Translations under genes and position numbers: made by a program
Assembly: GCA_011390165.1 (NCBI GenBank)
Contig: JAABSV010000006.1
Span: forward strand, 1-64,000
DNA from: Desulfobulbaceae bacterium
GTDB lineage: Bacteria; Desulfobacterota; Desulfobulbia; Desulfobulbales; Desulfocapsaceae
Direction of reading: 5' to 3'
Length of the DNA: 64,000 bases
Shown here: positions 25,622 to 34,472 of the stretch, piece by piece
How positions within the stretch are numbered: position 1 is the stretch's first letter
How the letters are laid out: each line of letters starts with the position of its first letter
Notes under the pieces: model-generated
Databases searched by the model: none
Told to the model about the DNA's origin: nothing
What the model saw: the letters and a program-made list of their open reading frames with translations, nothing else

Positions 25622-27652
25622 ATGTGGAGTACTGCCGAGATAGCCGGGGCGATGCGGATCCGGCTGGATGATGAACTGCCGGAGCAGGAGGAATTTCAAG
25701 CGGGGATCCGCCGCGCCCCCGATCGGGGCTTCCGCCTCAGTCGGAGCCAGACCGAAACCGCCCTGAAAAATGCCCTGCGCTATGTACCACCGCAGCACCA
25801 TGCCCGGATGATCCCCGAGTTTCTCGAAGAGCTGCGGACAAGGGGGCGGATTTACGGTTATCGCTTCCGCCCGCACGGCCAGTTCAAGGCGAGACCGATC
25901 GACGACTATCCCGGCCGCTGCCTGGCCGGCAAGGCCTTCCAGCTGATGATCGACAACAACCTCGACTTCGATGTCGCCCTCTACCCCTACGAACTGGTCA
26001 CCTACGGCGAGACCGGCAGCGTCTGCCAGAACTGGATGCAGCTGCGGCTGATCAAGAGCTATCTCCAGGCCCTGACCGAGGAGCAGACCCTGGTGATGCA
26101 GTCCGGCCACCCACTGGGCCTCTTCCGCTCCAGCCCCGACCAGCCGCGGGTGATCATCACCAACGGCCTGCTGGTCGGCCTCTACGACAACCCCGACGAC
26201 TGGGAGATCGCCACCCAGATGGGGGTCTCCTCCTATGGCCAGATGACCGCCGGTGGCTGGATGTACATCGGCCCGCAGGGGATTGTCCACGGCACCTACA
26301 ACACCCTGCTCAGCGCCGGCCGGAAGATGTGCGGCGTGCCGCCCGAGGGCGATCTTGCCGGTCTGCTCTTCGTCTCCTCCGGCCTCGGCGGGATGAGCGG
26401 TGCGCAGCCAAAGGCGGCGAAGATCGCCGGGGCGGTGTCGATCACCGCCGAGGTCGACCTCTCCCGCATCGAAACCCGCCATCGTCAGGGCTGGGTCGAC
26501 CTGGTCTCCGCCGACCCGGCCGAGGTGCTTCGTCTGGCCTCCCGGGCAAAAGCGGCAAAGGAGGCGACCTCCATCGCTTTCCACGGTAATATCGTTGACC
26601 TGCTCGACCATATGGGTAACGAAAACTTTCCTGTCGACCTCCTTTCCGACCAGACCTCCTGCCATGTGGTCTATGACGGCGGCTACTGCCCGCAGGGGGT
26701 CGATTTTGCCGAACGGACCCGGCTACTGGCCAGTGACCGGGCCGCCTTCCGCCGGCTGGTGGACGCCAGCCTGAGAAGGCACTTCCTGGCGGTGCAACGG
26801 CTGGTGGCGCAGGGTGCCTACTTCTTCGACTACGGCAACGCCTTTTTGAAGGCGGTGTTTGACGCCGGCGTCCAGGAGGTGGTGAAAAACGGCGTCGATG
26901 CCCGCGACGGCTTTATCTTTCCCTCCTACTTTGAAGACCTGATGGGGCCGATCTTCGACTACGGCTATGGCCCCTTCCGCTGGGTCTGCCTGAGCGGCGA
27001 CCCCGCCGACCTGAAGCGCACCGACCAAGCGGCCATGGCCTGCATCGACCCGGAGCGGCGCGCCGAAGACCGCGACAACCATATCTGGATCCGCGATGCC
27101 GAGGCCAACCGGCTGGTGGTGGGCAGCCAGGCGCGGATCCTCTATGCCGACGCCCAGGGGCGGACCGCCATCGCCCTCCGTTTCAACGCCATGGTGCGGG
27201 CCGGCGAGGTGGGGCCGATCATGCTCGGCCGTGACCACCACGACCCCGGCGGCACCGACTCGCCCTTCCGGGAGACCGCCAACATCCATGACGGCAGCAA
27301 TGTCTGCGCCGACATGGCCACCCACTGTTTTGCCGGCAACGCCGCCCGGGGGATGTCCCTGGTGGCCCTGCACAACGGTGGCGGCACCGGTATCGGCAAG
27401 GCGATCAACGGTGGCTTCGGCATGGTCGTGGACGGCAGCGAGCGGGTGGATGGGATTCTCCGTTCGGCAATGTCCTGGGACGTAATGGGCGGAGTGGCCC
27501 GTCGCAACTGGGCCCGCAACCCCAACGCCATGGAGGTGGCGATGGCCTATAACCGGGAAAATGACAACGGCGACCAGATCACCATCCCCTTTCAGAGTGA
27601 GGAGGGGGCGGTGGCTGAGGCGGTGGCACCGCTCTTTGCCGACAGGCGTTGA
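25622..27652 (+). CDS. hutU: Urocanate hydratase
   Basis: HutU hydrates urocanate to imidazolonepropionate using tightly bound NAD as electrophile. The 676-residue protein is of the longer urocanase class. Family segments include YELVTYGETGSVCQNWMQ, the glycine-rich ASSY/GGWMYIGPQGIVHGTYN region, and TNGLLVG and DHHDPGGTDSPFRET near the C-terminus. A GGGGAGGAG ribosome site precedes ATG. hutI follows 10 nt later, so they form one operon with ftcD likely included. Confidence 0.95.
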   Translation: MWSTAEIAGAMRIRLDDELPEQEEFQAGIRRAPDRGFRLSRSQTETALKNALRYVPPQHHARMIPEFLEELRTRGRIYGYRFRPHGQFKARPIDDYPGRCLAGKAFQLMIDNNLDFDVALYPYELVTYGETGSVCQNWMQLRLIKSYLQALTEEQTLVMQSGHPLGLFRSSPDQPRVIITNGLLVGLYDNPDDWEIATQMGVSSYGQMTAGGWMYIGPQGIVHGTYNTLLSAGRKMCGVPPEGDLAGLLFVSSGLGGMSGAQPKAAKIAGAVSITAEVDLSRIETRHRQGWVDLVSADPAEVLRLASRAKAAKEATSIAFHGNIVDLLDHMGNENFPVDLLSDQTSCHVVYDGGYCPQGVDFAERTRLLASDRAAFRRLVDASLRRHFLAVQRLVAQGAYFFDYGNAFLKAVFDAGVQEVVKNGVDARDGFIFPSYFEDLMGPIFDYGYGPFRWVCLSGDPADLKRTDQAAMACIDPERRAEDRDNHIWIRDAEANRLVVGSQARILYADAQGRTAIALRFNAMVRAGEVGPIMLGRDHHDPGGTDSPFRETANIHDGSNVCADMATHCFAGNAARGMSLVALHNGGGTGIGKAINGGFGMVVDGSERVDGILRSAMSWDVMGGVARRNWARNPNAMEVAMAYNRENDNGDQITIPFQSEEGAVAEAVAPLFADRR

Positions 27653-27662
27653 CGAGGCGACC

Positions 27663-28919
27663 ATGAAACAAAAACTGTACCGCAATGCGGCAATCTACAG
27701 CCCCATCGATCGGGGAAAGGCGGCTTCCGGGCCGAATCAGGGGGAACTGGCCCACTTTCCGCACGGCGCCCTGCTGGTGGCCGACGGCCTGATCGCGGCA
27801 GTGGGGGGGGAGGAGGAGGTTCGTGCCAGCCTGGGCGGCGAGGCGGTCGAGGAGATCGACTGCGGTGGCCGCTGCCTGATCCCCGGGTTTGTCGACCCCC
27901 ACACCCATATGTGCTTTGCCGCCCGCCGCGAGGCGGAGTTCAGCCAACGGCTGCTCGGTACCCCCTATCTGGAGATTCTCCGCCAGGGTGGCGGTATTCT
28001 CTCCTCGGTGCGGGCGGTGGCGGCGATGGACGAGGAGAGTCTTCTTGCCAACACCCTGAGACAGGTCCGCCGGGCGCTCAGCTTCGGCACCACCAGTCTG
28101 GAGATAAAAAGCGGCTATGGCCTCGATACCGACAACGAGCTGAAGATGCTGCGGGTGATCGGCAGGGTGGCGGAGAAGGCGGCTGTCGATGTGGTGGCAA
28201 CCTTCCTTGGGGCCCACGCGGTGCCGCCCGCTTACCGGGAGAACCCCGACGCCTACGTCGACCTGCTGATCAGAGAGATGCTGCCGGCAGTGCGGGCGCA
28301 GGGGATTGCCCGCTTCTGCGATGTCTTCTGCGAAGAGGGGGTGTTCAGCCCGGCACAGAGCCGGCTGCTGCTCCTGGCCGCCCGCGAGCATGGCCTGGAG
28401 TTGAAGCTGCACGCCGATGAGGTGCACGACCTGGGCGGTGCCGGTCTGGCCGCCGAACTGGCGGCCCGCTCGGCCGACCACCTTCTTGCCGCCAGCGAAG
28501 ATAATATGGCGGCGATGGCGGCGGCCGGGGTGATCGCCACCCTCCTGCCGGCCACCGCCTACAGCCTGCGCAAGCCCTATGCCCGGGCACGGTTGATGCT
28601 GGAGAAGGGGCTGGCCCTGGCCCTCGCTACCGACTGCAACCCCGGCTCGAGCTATACCGAGTCGATCCCCTTTGTCATCGGCCTGGCGGTGCTCAATATG
28701 GGCCTCAGTCCGGCCGAGGCCCTGGTTGGGGCGACCCTGAACGGGGCCTATGCCATCGGTCTCGCCGACCGGGTGGGGAGTCTCACCCCGGGCAAGCAGG
28801 CCGATTTTCTTCTTCTCGATGGGGAGACGCCGGCGATCCTCGCCTACCATGCCGGGGTCTCTCCGGTCTGGCAGGTGTATAAGAGGGGGGAGATGGTTGC
28901 CGCCGCGCCCCTCTGCTGA
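27663..28919 (+). CDS. hutI: Imidazolonepropionase
   Basis: HutI opens imidazolonepropionate to N-formimino-L-glutamate. The 418-residue amidohydrolase has the metal motif PGFVDPHTHMCFAA near residue 76, a further ligand in FLGAHAVPP, HADEVHDLGG and ATDCNPGSSYTES. ATG 27663 lies 10 nt after the hutU stop and has a GAGG site. It is the third enzyme of the pathway and the operon order is conventional. Confidence 0.95.
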   Translation: MKQKLYRNAAIYSPIDRGKAASGPNQGELAHFPHGALLVADGLIAAVGGEEEVRASLGGEAVEEIDCGGRCLIPGFVDPHTHMCFAARREAEFSQRLLGTPYLEILRQGGGILSSVRAVAAMDEESLLANTLRQVRRALSFGTTSLEIKSGYGLDTDNELKMLRVIGRVAEKAAVDVVATFLGAHAVPPAYRENPDAYVDLLIREMLPAVRAQGIARFCDVFCEEGVFSPAQSRLLLLAAREHGLELKLHADEVHDLGGAGLAAELAARSADHLLAASEDNMAAMAAAGVIATLLPATAYSLRKPYARARLMLEKGLALALATDCNPGSSYTESIPFVIGLAVLNMGLSPAEALVGATLNGAYAIGLADRVGSLTPGKQADFLLLDGETPAILAYHAGVSPVWQVYKRGEMVAAAPLC

Positions 28920-29182
28920 GACAGCTCCGCCGCGACTGGAAACCAGCGCGCAAGCGTTACCCTATGCAGCACGGTGGCAGACCGGTCGGATTTGCCTGCG
29001 GCTGCATCGCCATCAAACATGGCGAAAAGGGCTGCATGGAGAACAAAGCCGGCAGGGGTGCCGACAGGGCTGCCGGCCTTGCCGGCCGGGCAGTCAGGCC
29101 GGAAAGCCGTACCCGCAGCCGCAGGAGAAGTCGACCAGCAGCATTATATAAACTTTATAAAAACTAAATATTTGGAGATACC
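28920..29182 (+). other. hutI-ftcD spacer
   Basis: The spacer contains a GC hairpin (GCCGGCCTTGCCGGC near 29080-29095) and, close to ftcD, an AT-rich TATATAAACTTTATAAA stretch that could hold a separate promoter. No gene is seen. Confidence 0.4.
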
Positions 29183-30811
29183 ATGAAGAAGATCGTCGAG
29201 TGTGTTCCCAATTTCTCCGAGGGACGGAACCGGGAGACCATCGAGGCCATCAGCGAGGCCATCCGCACCACCCCCGGCTGCACCCTCCTTGATGTCGACC
29301 CCGGCGCCTCCACCAACCGCACCGTCTACACCTTTGTCGGTGACCCGCAGGCGGTGGTGGAAGGGGCCCTGGCGGCAGCGCGAGTGGCCGCCAGGCTGAT
29401 CGACATGCGTGGCCACAGCGGCGAGCACCCCCGCTTCGGGGCGATGGATGTCTGCCCCTTCGTTCCGGTGGCCGGGATCAGCTTGGCCGAGTGCGCCGAA
29501 CTGGCCCGGGATTTTGCCGCCCGCGCCGCCGCCGAGCTGCAGGTCCCCTTCTATCTCTATGAGGCGGCGGCCAGCGCCGACCACCGGCGCCGCCTCTCCG
29601 ACCTCCGCCAGGGGGAGTACGAGGGGCTGGCCGAGCGGTTGCGTGACCCGCGCTGGCGTCCCGATTTCGGTCCCGACGAGTTTGCCCCCCGCTGGGGAAT
29701 AACCGCCACCGGCGCCCGCAACTTCCTCATCGCCTACAACGTCAACATCCTCGGCACCCCAAATCAGGCCCACCGCATCGCCCTCAATCTGCGCGAGGCG
29801 GGGCGGGGCGACGGGGAACCCGGCCGGCTCCCTGAGGTGAAGGGGATGGGCTGGTTCGTCCACGAGTACAACCTGGCCCAGGTCACCGTCAACCTGCTCG
29901 ACTATTCGGTGACCCCGGTGCATCTTCTCTATGAGGAGGTGAAACGCGAGGCCGCCCTGCTGCATGTGGGGGTGGCCGGCTCGGAGATCGTCGGGCTGGT
30001 ACCGCTGCAGACCCTGCTTGCCGCCGCCGACTACTATATCGACAGGGAGGGGCTGTTCCTCTACGAGGAGGACCAGAAGGTCCGCCTGGCGGTGGAGCGG
30101 CTTGGCCTCAATGCGGTTGCCCCCTTTGTGCCGGCCGAGAAGATCATCGAGTACCGGATCGCCGAACAACCGGTGGAGCCGCTGGCCGGCTCGACCCTGC
30201 GCGAGTTCATTGAAGAACTGGGTGCCCGCAGCTCCGCCCCCGGCGGCGGCTCGGCCTCGGCGGCCCTGGCGGCCATGGGGGTGGCACTCGGGGCGATGGT
30301 GGCCAAACTCACCTACGGGGTGCGCAAGTTCGAGGCGGTGCAGCCGTCGATGCAGGAGGCCATCCCCGTTCTCCACCGCCTCACCCGGGAGCTGATCCCC
30401 ATGGTCGACGCCGACACCTCCGCCTTCAACGAGTACATGGAGGGGGTGCGGATGCCGAAGCAGAGCGCCGAAGAGCGGGCGGCCCGCCAGGCGAAGATGC
30501 AGGCCGGGCTGAAGACGGCGATTCAGGTGCCCCTCACCACCATGCGGCTGGGCGATGAGGCCTGGGAGGCCCTGGTGCGGGTGGCCCGGGACGGCAACCC
30601 CGCCTCGCGCAGCGATACCCTGGTCGGGGCGGCGGCCCTTGCCGCCGGTATCTGGGGGGCCCACCAGAACGTCCTCCTCAACCTGGAGGGGATCGAAGAG
30701 GAGGGGTATCGCCGTGAGATCCTTGCCGAGGCGCAGGCGATTGTTGGCCGTTCATCGGAAAATCATCGGAAGATACTGGAAATATTCAATACCGATGGCC
30801 TGCTCGGCTAA
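29183..30811 (+). CDS. ftcD: Bifunctional glutamate formimidoyltransferase / formimidoyl-THF cyclodeaminase
   Basis: The 542-residue protein combines an N-terminal formiminotransferase domain (residues 1-300; IVECVPNFSEGRNRETI, RGHSGEHPRFGAMDV) with a C-terminal FTCD-type cyclodeaminase (about 335-540; RSSAPGGGSASAALAAMG). It transfers the formimino group of formiminoglutamate to tetrahydrofolate and then releases ammonia, giving methenyl-THF. This feeds a C1 unit into folate metabolism, and glutamate is the other product. It therefore finishes histidine degradation and gives the organism carbon, nitrogen and C1 units. A 263-nt spacer separates it from hutI; GGAG lies 7 nt before ATG. Confidence 0.95.
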   Translation: MKKIVECVPNFSEGRNRETIEAISEAIRTTPGCTLLDVDPGASTNRTVYTFVGDPQAVVEGALAAARVAARLIDMRGHSGEHPRFGAMDVCPFVPVAGISLAECAELARDFAARAAAELQVPFYLYEAAASADHRRRLSDLRQGEYEGLAERLRDPRWRPDFGPDEFAPRWGITATGARNFLIAYNVNILGTPNQAHRIALNLREAGRGDGEPGRLPEVKGMGWFVHEYNLAQVTVNLLDYSVTPVHLLYEEVKREAALLHVGVAGSEIVGLVPLQTLLAAADYYIDREGLFLYEEDQKVRLAVERLGLNAVAPFVPAEKIIEYRIAEQPVEPLAGSTLREFIEELGARSSAPGGGSASAALAAMGVALGAMVAKLTYGVRKFEAVQPSMQEAIPVLHRLTRELIPMVDADTSAFNEYMEGVRMPKQSAEERAARQAKMQAGLKTAIQVPLTTMRLGDEAWEALVRVARDGNPASRSDTLVGAAALAAGIWGAHQNVLLNLEGIEEEGYRREILAEAQAIVGRSSENHRKILEIFNTDGLLG

Positions 30812-31071
30812 AGGGTGGGCCGCCACCTGTTCATCGTTCCGGCCTGCCCAGCCAGTCCGGCACACTTGTACTCTTCCCCCGGATGCTTTATGGTGCTGAG
30901 CGCCGCAATCCTGCGGCGTGGAAAGTGTTGGACGGTACCCCACCCCGGAAGTTCGGCGCGGTGCGGGGCTGCTGACAGCGGGGCGGCAGAGTGGTGGTGG
31001 CGTGGTATTCGTCCAGACCAGAAGAGCACTAGGTCTGAAACGGTTTCCTTTTCGATGGTGGCAGGGAAAAG

Positions 31072-33186
31072 ATGGCAAACAAACTCTATGTGGCGGGGAC
31101 CGAGCCCCGCAGCGGCAAATCAGCGATCATCCTCGGCCTCATGGAATTGCTCACCCGCAGTGTCAAGCGGGTTGCCTTCTTCCGCCCGCTGACCGATGCC
31201 GACCACCGGCAGGGGGAGCGAGACAACACCATCAATCTGGTCAAGCACCATTTTCATCTCCCCTACGCCTACGAGGAGATGTACGCCTTCACCAGCACCG
31301 AGGCGAGCCAGCTGCTGGCGATGGGCCGCAATGCCGATCTGCACGAGGGCATTCTCACCGCCTTCAACCAGCTGTCGGAAAAAGCCGATTTTGTCCTCTG
31401 TGAGGGGATCGAACTGGAGGGGGTGACGGCCTCCTTCGACTTCGACATCAACGTCGAGATCAGCAACAACCTCGGCTGTCCGGTGATGCTGGTGGCCGGG
31501 GCGAGGATGAAGACGGAGGAGGAACTGGTTCGCTCGGTGCGGGTCTACAGTGAGTCGCTGGCCGAGCGGAGCAGCAATCTGGTGGCGGTGATCATCAACC
31601 GGGTGGCCCCTGACGCCATGGAGTCGGTGCGCGGAAAGCTGGCCGCCGAGATGGCCGGGGCGCAGCGCCTGGTCTACCTCATCCCCAACGACGAAAACCT
31701 CGGCAACCCCTCGGTGGGCGAGGTGGCCCGCCTGCTCAACGCCGAAATTCTCTATGGCGAGGAGAACCTTACCCGCCACGTCCGCAGCTTCACCATTGCC
31801 GCCATGCAGCTGCGCAATCTGCTTGAGCGGATCGAATACGGCACTCTGGTGATCACCCCCGGTGACCGCTCCGATGTCATCCTCGCCTGCCTGGCGGCGG
31901 TGGAGTCGATGACCATGCCCAACATCTCCGGCATTCTCCTCACCGGCGGTCTGGTGCCGGAGGAGCCGATCCAGCGGGTGATCGAGGGGTTCAAGAACAC
32001 CGTCCCCATCATTGCCGTGCACGAGAACACCTACCAGGCGGCCATCCGGGTGGACAAGATCCATGCCGCCATCACCCCCGACAACACCCGGAAGATTATC
32101 CAGGCGCTGGCAGTGTTCGAGCGGCATGTGCAGATGGATGAGCTGAGCGAGCGGATCATCAAGACCAAAACCACCATCGTCACCCCGAAGATGTTCGAGT
32201 CGCAGCTGCTGCAGCGGGCCAAGCAGCACCGGCAGCACATCGTCCTCCCCGAGGGGGAGGATGAGCGGATCCTCAAGGCGGCGGAGATTCTCCTTCGCCG
32301 GGATGTGGTGGATATCACTCTGCTCGGCCAGGAAGAGAGGATCCTCGGCCGGATACGCAGCCTCGGCCTCCATCTGGGCGAGGCGCAGATCATCGACCCG
32401 CAGCAGTCGCCCCTTTTCGAGGACTATGCCCGGACCTACTGCGAGTTGCGGGGCAGCAAGGGGATGACCATGGACAACGCCCGCGACATCATGGGCGGGC
32501 GGAACTTCTTCGGTACCATGATGATCTACAAGGGGGATGCCGACGGGATGGTCTCCGGGGCGACCCATACCACCGCCGACACCATCCGCCCGGCCTTCCA
32601 GTTCATCAAGACCCGCCCTGAATTTTCTGTTGTTTCCAGTATTTTTCTGATGTGCCTGAACGACCGGGTGCTGGCCTATGGCGACTGTGCAGTCAACCCC
32701 GACCCGACCGCCGAGCAGCTGGCCGAGATCGCCATCAACTCGGCGAAGACCGCCGCCCTCTTCGGCATCGAACCACTGGTGGCGATGCTCTCCTATTCCA
32801 GTGGCCGCTCCGGGAAGGGACAGCAGGTGGAGAAGGTGCGAACAGCTACCGATATAGCAATTGAAATGGCCAAGACCCAGTACCCCGGTCTGGCCATAGA
32901 GGGGCCGATCCAGTACGATGCGGCGGTGGACCCGGTGGTGGGCCAAGCGAAGCTGCCCGACAGCCGGGTGGCCGGGCGGGCGACGGTCTTCATTTTTCCC
33001 GATCTGAACACCGGCAACAACACCTACAAGGCGGTCCAGCGCAGTTCCGGGGCGGTGGCGGTGGGGCCGATTCTGCAGGGCCTGCGCAAACCGGTCAACG
33101 ACCTCAGTCGCGGCTGCCTGGTCCCCGATATCGTCAATACCGTGGCCATCACCGCCGTCCAGGCCTACGCCGAAAAGCAGCAGTGA
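31072..33186 (+). CDS. pta: Phosphate acetyltransferase, long form
   Basis: Pta interconverts acetyl-CoA and acetyl phosphate. The 704-residue protein is the long form: an N-terminal BioD-like P-loop domain (GTEPRSGKSA), a DRTGG domain (about 220-340), and the catalytic PTA domain (about 380-704) with IVLPEGEDERILKA, GMVSGATHTTADTIRPA and SYSSGRSGKG. It ends in AEKQQ. No ackA is adjacent. The upstream 260 nt hold a GCCGCAATCCTGCGGC hairpin but no gene. Its 3' end is duplicated near 39292-39386. Confidence 0.96.
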   Translation: MANKLYVAGTEPRSGKSAIILGLMELLTRSVKRVAFFRPLTDADHRQGERDNTINLVKHHFHLPYAYEEMYAFTSTEASQLLAMGRNADLHEGILTAFNQLSEKADFVLCEGIELEGVTASFDFDINVEISNNLGCPVMLVAGARMKTEEELVRSVRVYSESLAERSSNLVAVIINRVAPDAMESVRGKLAAEMAGAQRLVYLIPNDENLGNPSVGEVARLLNAEILYGEENLTRHVRSFTIAAMQLRNLLERIEYGTLVITPGDRSDVILACLAAVESMTMPNISGILLTGGLVPEEPIQRVIEGFKNTVPIIAVHENTYQAAIRVDKIHAAITPDNTRKIIQALAVFERHVQMDELSERIIKTKTTIVTPKMFESQLLQRAKQHRQHIVLPEGEDERILKAAEILLRRDVVDITLLGQEERILGRIRSLGLHLGEAQIIDPQQSPLFEDYARTYCELRGSKGMTMDNARDIMGGRNFFGTMMIYKGDADGMVSGATHTTADTIRPAFQFIKTRPEFSVVSSIFLMCLNDRVLAYGDCAVNPDPTAEQLAEIAINSAKTAALFGIEPLVAMLSYSSGRSGKGQQVEKVRTATDIAIEMAKTQYPGLAIEGPIQYDAAVDPVVGQAKLPDSRVAGRATVFIFPDLNTGNNTYKAVQRSSGAVAVGPILQGLRKPVNDLSRGCLVPDIVNTVAITAVQAYAEKQQ

Positions 33187-33216
33187 GGCTGGCCTTTCAC
33201 CGTCCGCCGCTGGCAG
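33103..33216. repeat. Left copy of the pta/hypB-junction direct repeat
   Basis: This segment covers the last codons of pta and about 30 nt beyond. It recurs in the same orientation at 39292-39407. A 45-bp core (33151-33195 and 39342-39386) is identical; 33103-33150 matches at 40 of 48 positions, with 2 extra bases in the right copy next to the core; the outer right side matches at about 15 of 21. Beyond the pta stop it resembles the 3' end of hypB, including its stop codon. Confidence 0.85.
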
Positions 33217-33240
33217 CCTTGGCCTATCTCTCTTCTTTTC

Positions 33241-34461
33241 TCATTTCAGATTGTTACGGCATATATAGCCGAAAAAAAGAATGAGCATGCCGGAAACAAA
33301 GGTTAAAATTCCCAACAGGTAAATATCCTGCACGCTCTTCTCCAGCAGGCCGCCAAGGAGGGCGCTGCCGATTGCGCTGGAACCGAGCGTCAGGGTCCCC
33401 AAGAGTGCTGATGAGGTTCCTACCCGTTCGGGGAATGCGGTCAATCCGGCTTTCATGGAGATCGGCAGCAGAGCGCCAAAGCCGAGAAAGAAAACGGAGG
33501 ATGCCAGTAATAAGGGCACTACCGTGATCCAGCTGGTCAGCAGGAAAATAAGGAAAAGCACCCCGCCGAGAAAAGCGACGATACAGCCGCTCATAAAGGC
33601 ACTGTAGGCTCCCCAGCGAGTGTAAACAGCCATGCAGAGAAAACGCCCCAACATGAGCGAGCCGACAAGCAACAGGCTGGTGATGCCAAAAGTTGCCGGT
33701 TTCATCTGCAGGAGAGAGATAAAAATGAAAGGCGAACCGACCATATATGCCCCCTGGAGGGCAAAACAAATGATGGTCGGTGCCAGTGGCAAGATGAAGT
33801 TTGCCGAGCGGAGCATCGCCCCGTACGAGGTGAGGGATGCAACTATATTGAAGGGAATGCGCTTTTCCTTTGCCAATGTCTCGGGGGCCAGGCGGTAGGC
33901 AAGCAGGGCGACCCCCAAGGTAACGGCAGTCAGCAGATAAAAGTTTGCCCGCCACCCCAGGGACTGGGTTAAAAACCCGCCAAGCACCGGTGCCAGTGCC
34001 GGAACCAGTCCGCTGATGGTGCCGATCCATCCGAGGATGCGGATCATGTCCTTTTCGTCGAACGCTTCATAGGCCATGGCGCGGGTCGTAACCGCAATGG
34101 CACTGCCTCCCACTGCCTGCAGAATACGACCTGTCAGCAATTCATCATAGGCGTGAGTAACAGCACAGAGGAGTGAACCAATTAAAAAAAAGAAGATACC
34201 CCCAAGAGTCAGGATTCGCCGCCCCCAATGGTCGGACAATGGCCCGAGCAGCACCGAAGCAACGGCAAAACCGGCCATATAGGTGGTTACCGTTACCGCC
34301 AGTTGCGGCGCCGAAAGATTCAATTCTAATGCCATGCTTGGTAAGGCCGGAAGATACAGGCTGGTGGCAAGGCGCACCAATGCCGAGATCAGTATCAGAA
34401 AGATGCTGAGCGCGACAGTTGATACCAAAAGCTGCTTCTGCGGGTTGGTCGGATTATTCAT
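33241..34461 (-). CDS. MFS multidrug transporter, Bcr/CflA-like
   Basis: A 406-residue major-facilitator protein with about 12 hydrophobic helices. The loop 2-3 motif LLGPLSDHWGRRILTLGG is the conserved MFS motif A, and GRILQAVGGSAIAV is the drug-efflux motif B region. It resembles Bcr/CflA exporters. The start is either ATG 34461 or the TTG at 34476, which overlaps the stop codon of the GH3-like gene, so translation is probably coupled. It is last in the island operon and could export the product made by the upstream enzymes. Confidence 0.87.
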   Translation of the reverse strand: MNNPTNPQKQLLVSTVALSIFLILISALVRLATSLYLPALPSMALELNLSAPQLAVTVTTYMAGFAVASVLLGPLSDHWGRRILTLGGIFFFLIGSLLCAVTHAYDELLTGRILQAVGGSAIAVTTRAMAYEAFDEKDMIRILGWIGTISGLVPALAPVLGGFLTQSLGWRANFYLLTAVTLGVALLAYRLAPETLAKEKRIPFNIVASLTSYGAMLRSANFILPLAPTIICFALQGAYMVGSPFIFISLLQMKPATFGITSLLLVGSLMLGRFLCMAVYTRWGAYSAFMSGCIVAFLGGVLFLIFLLTSWITVVPLLLASSVFFLGFGALLPISMKAGLTAFPERVGTSSALLGTLTLGSSAIGSALLGGLLEKSVQDIYLLGILTFVSGMLILFFGYICRNNLK

Positions 34462-34472
34462 CTGCTGGAGTG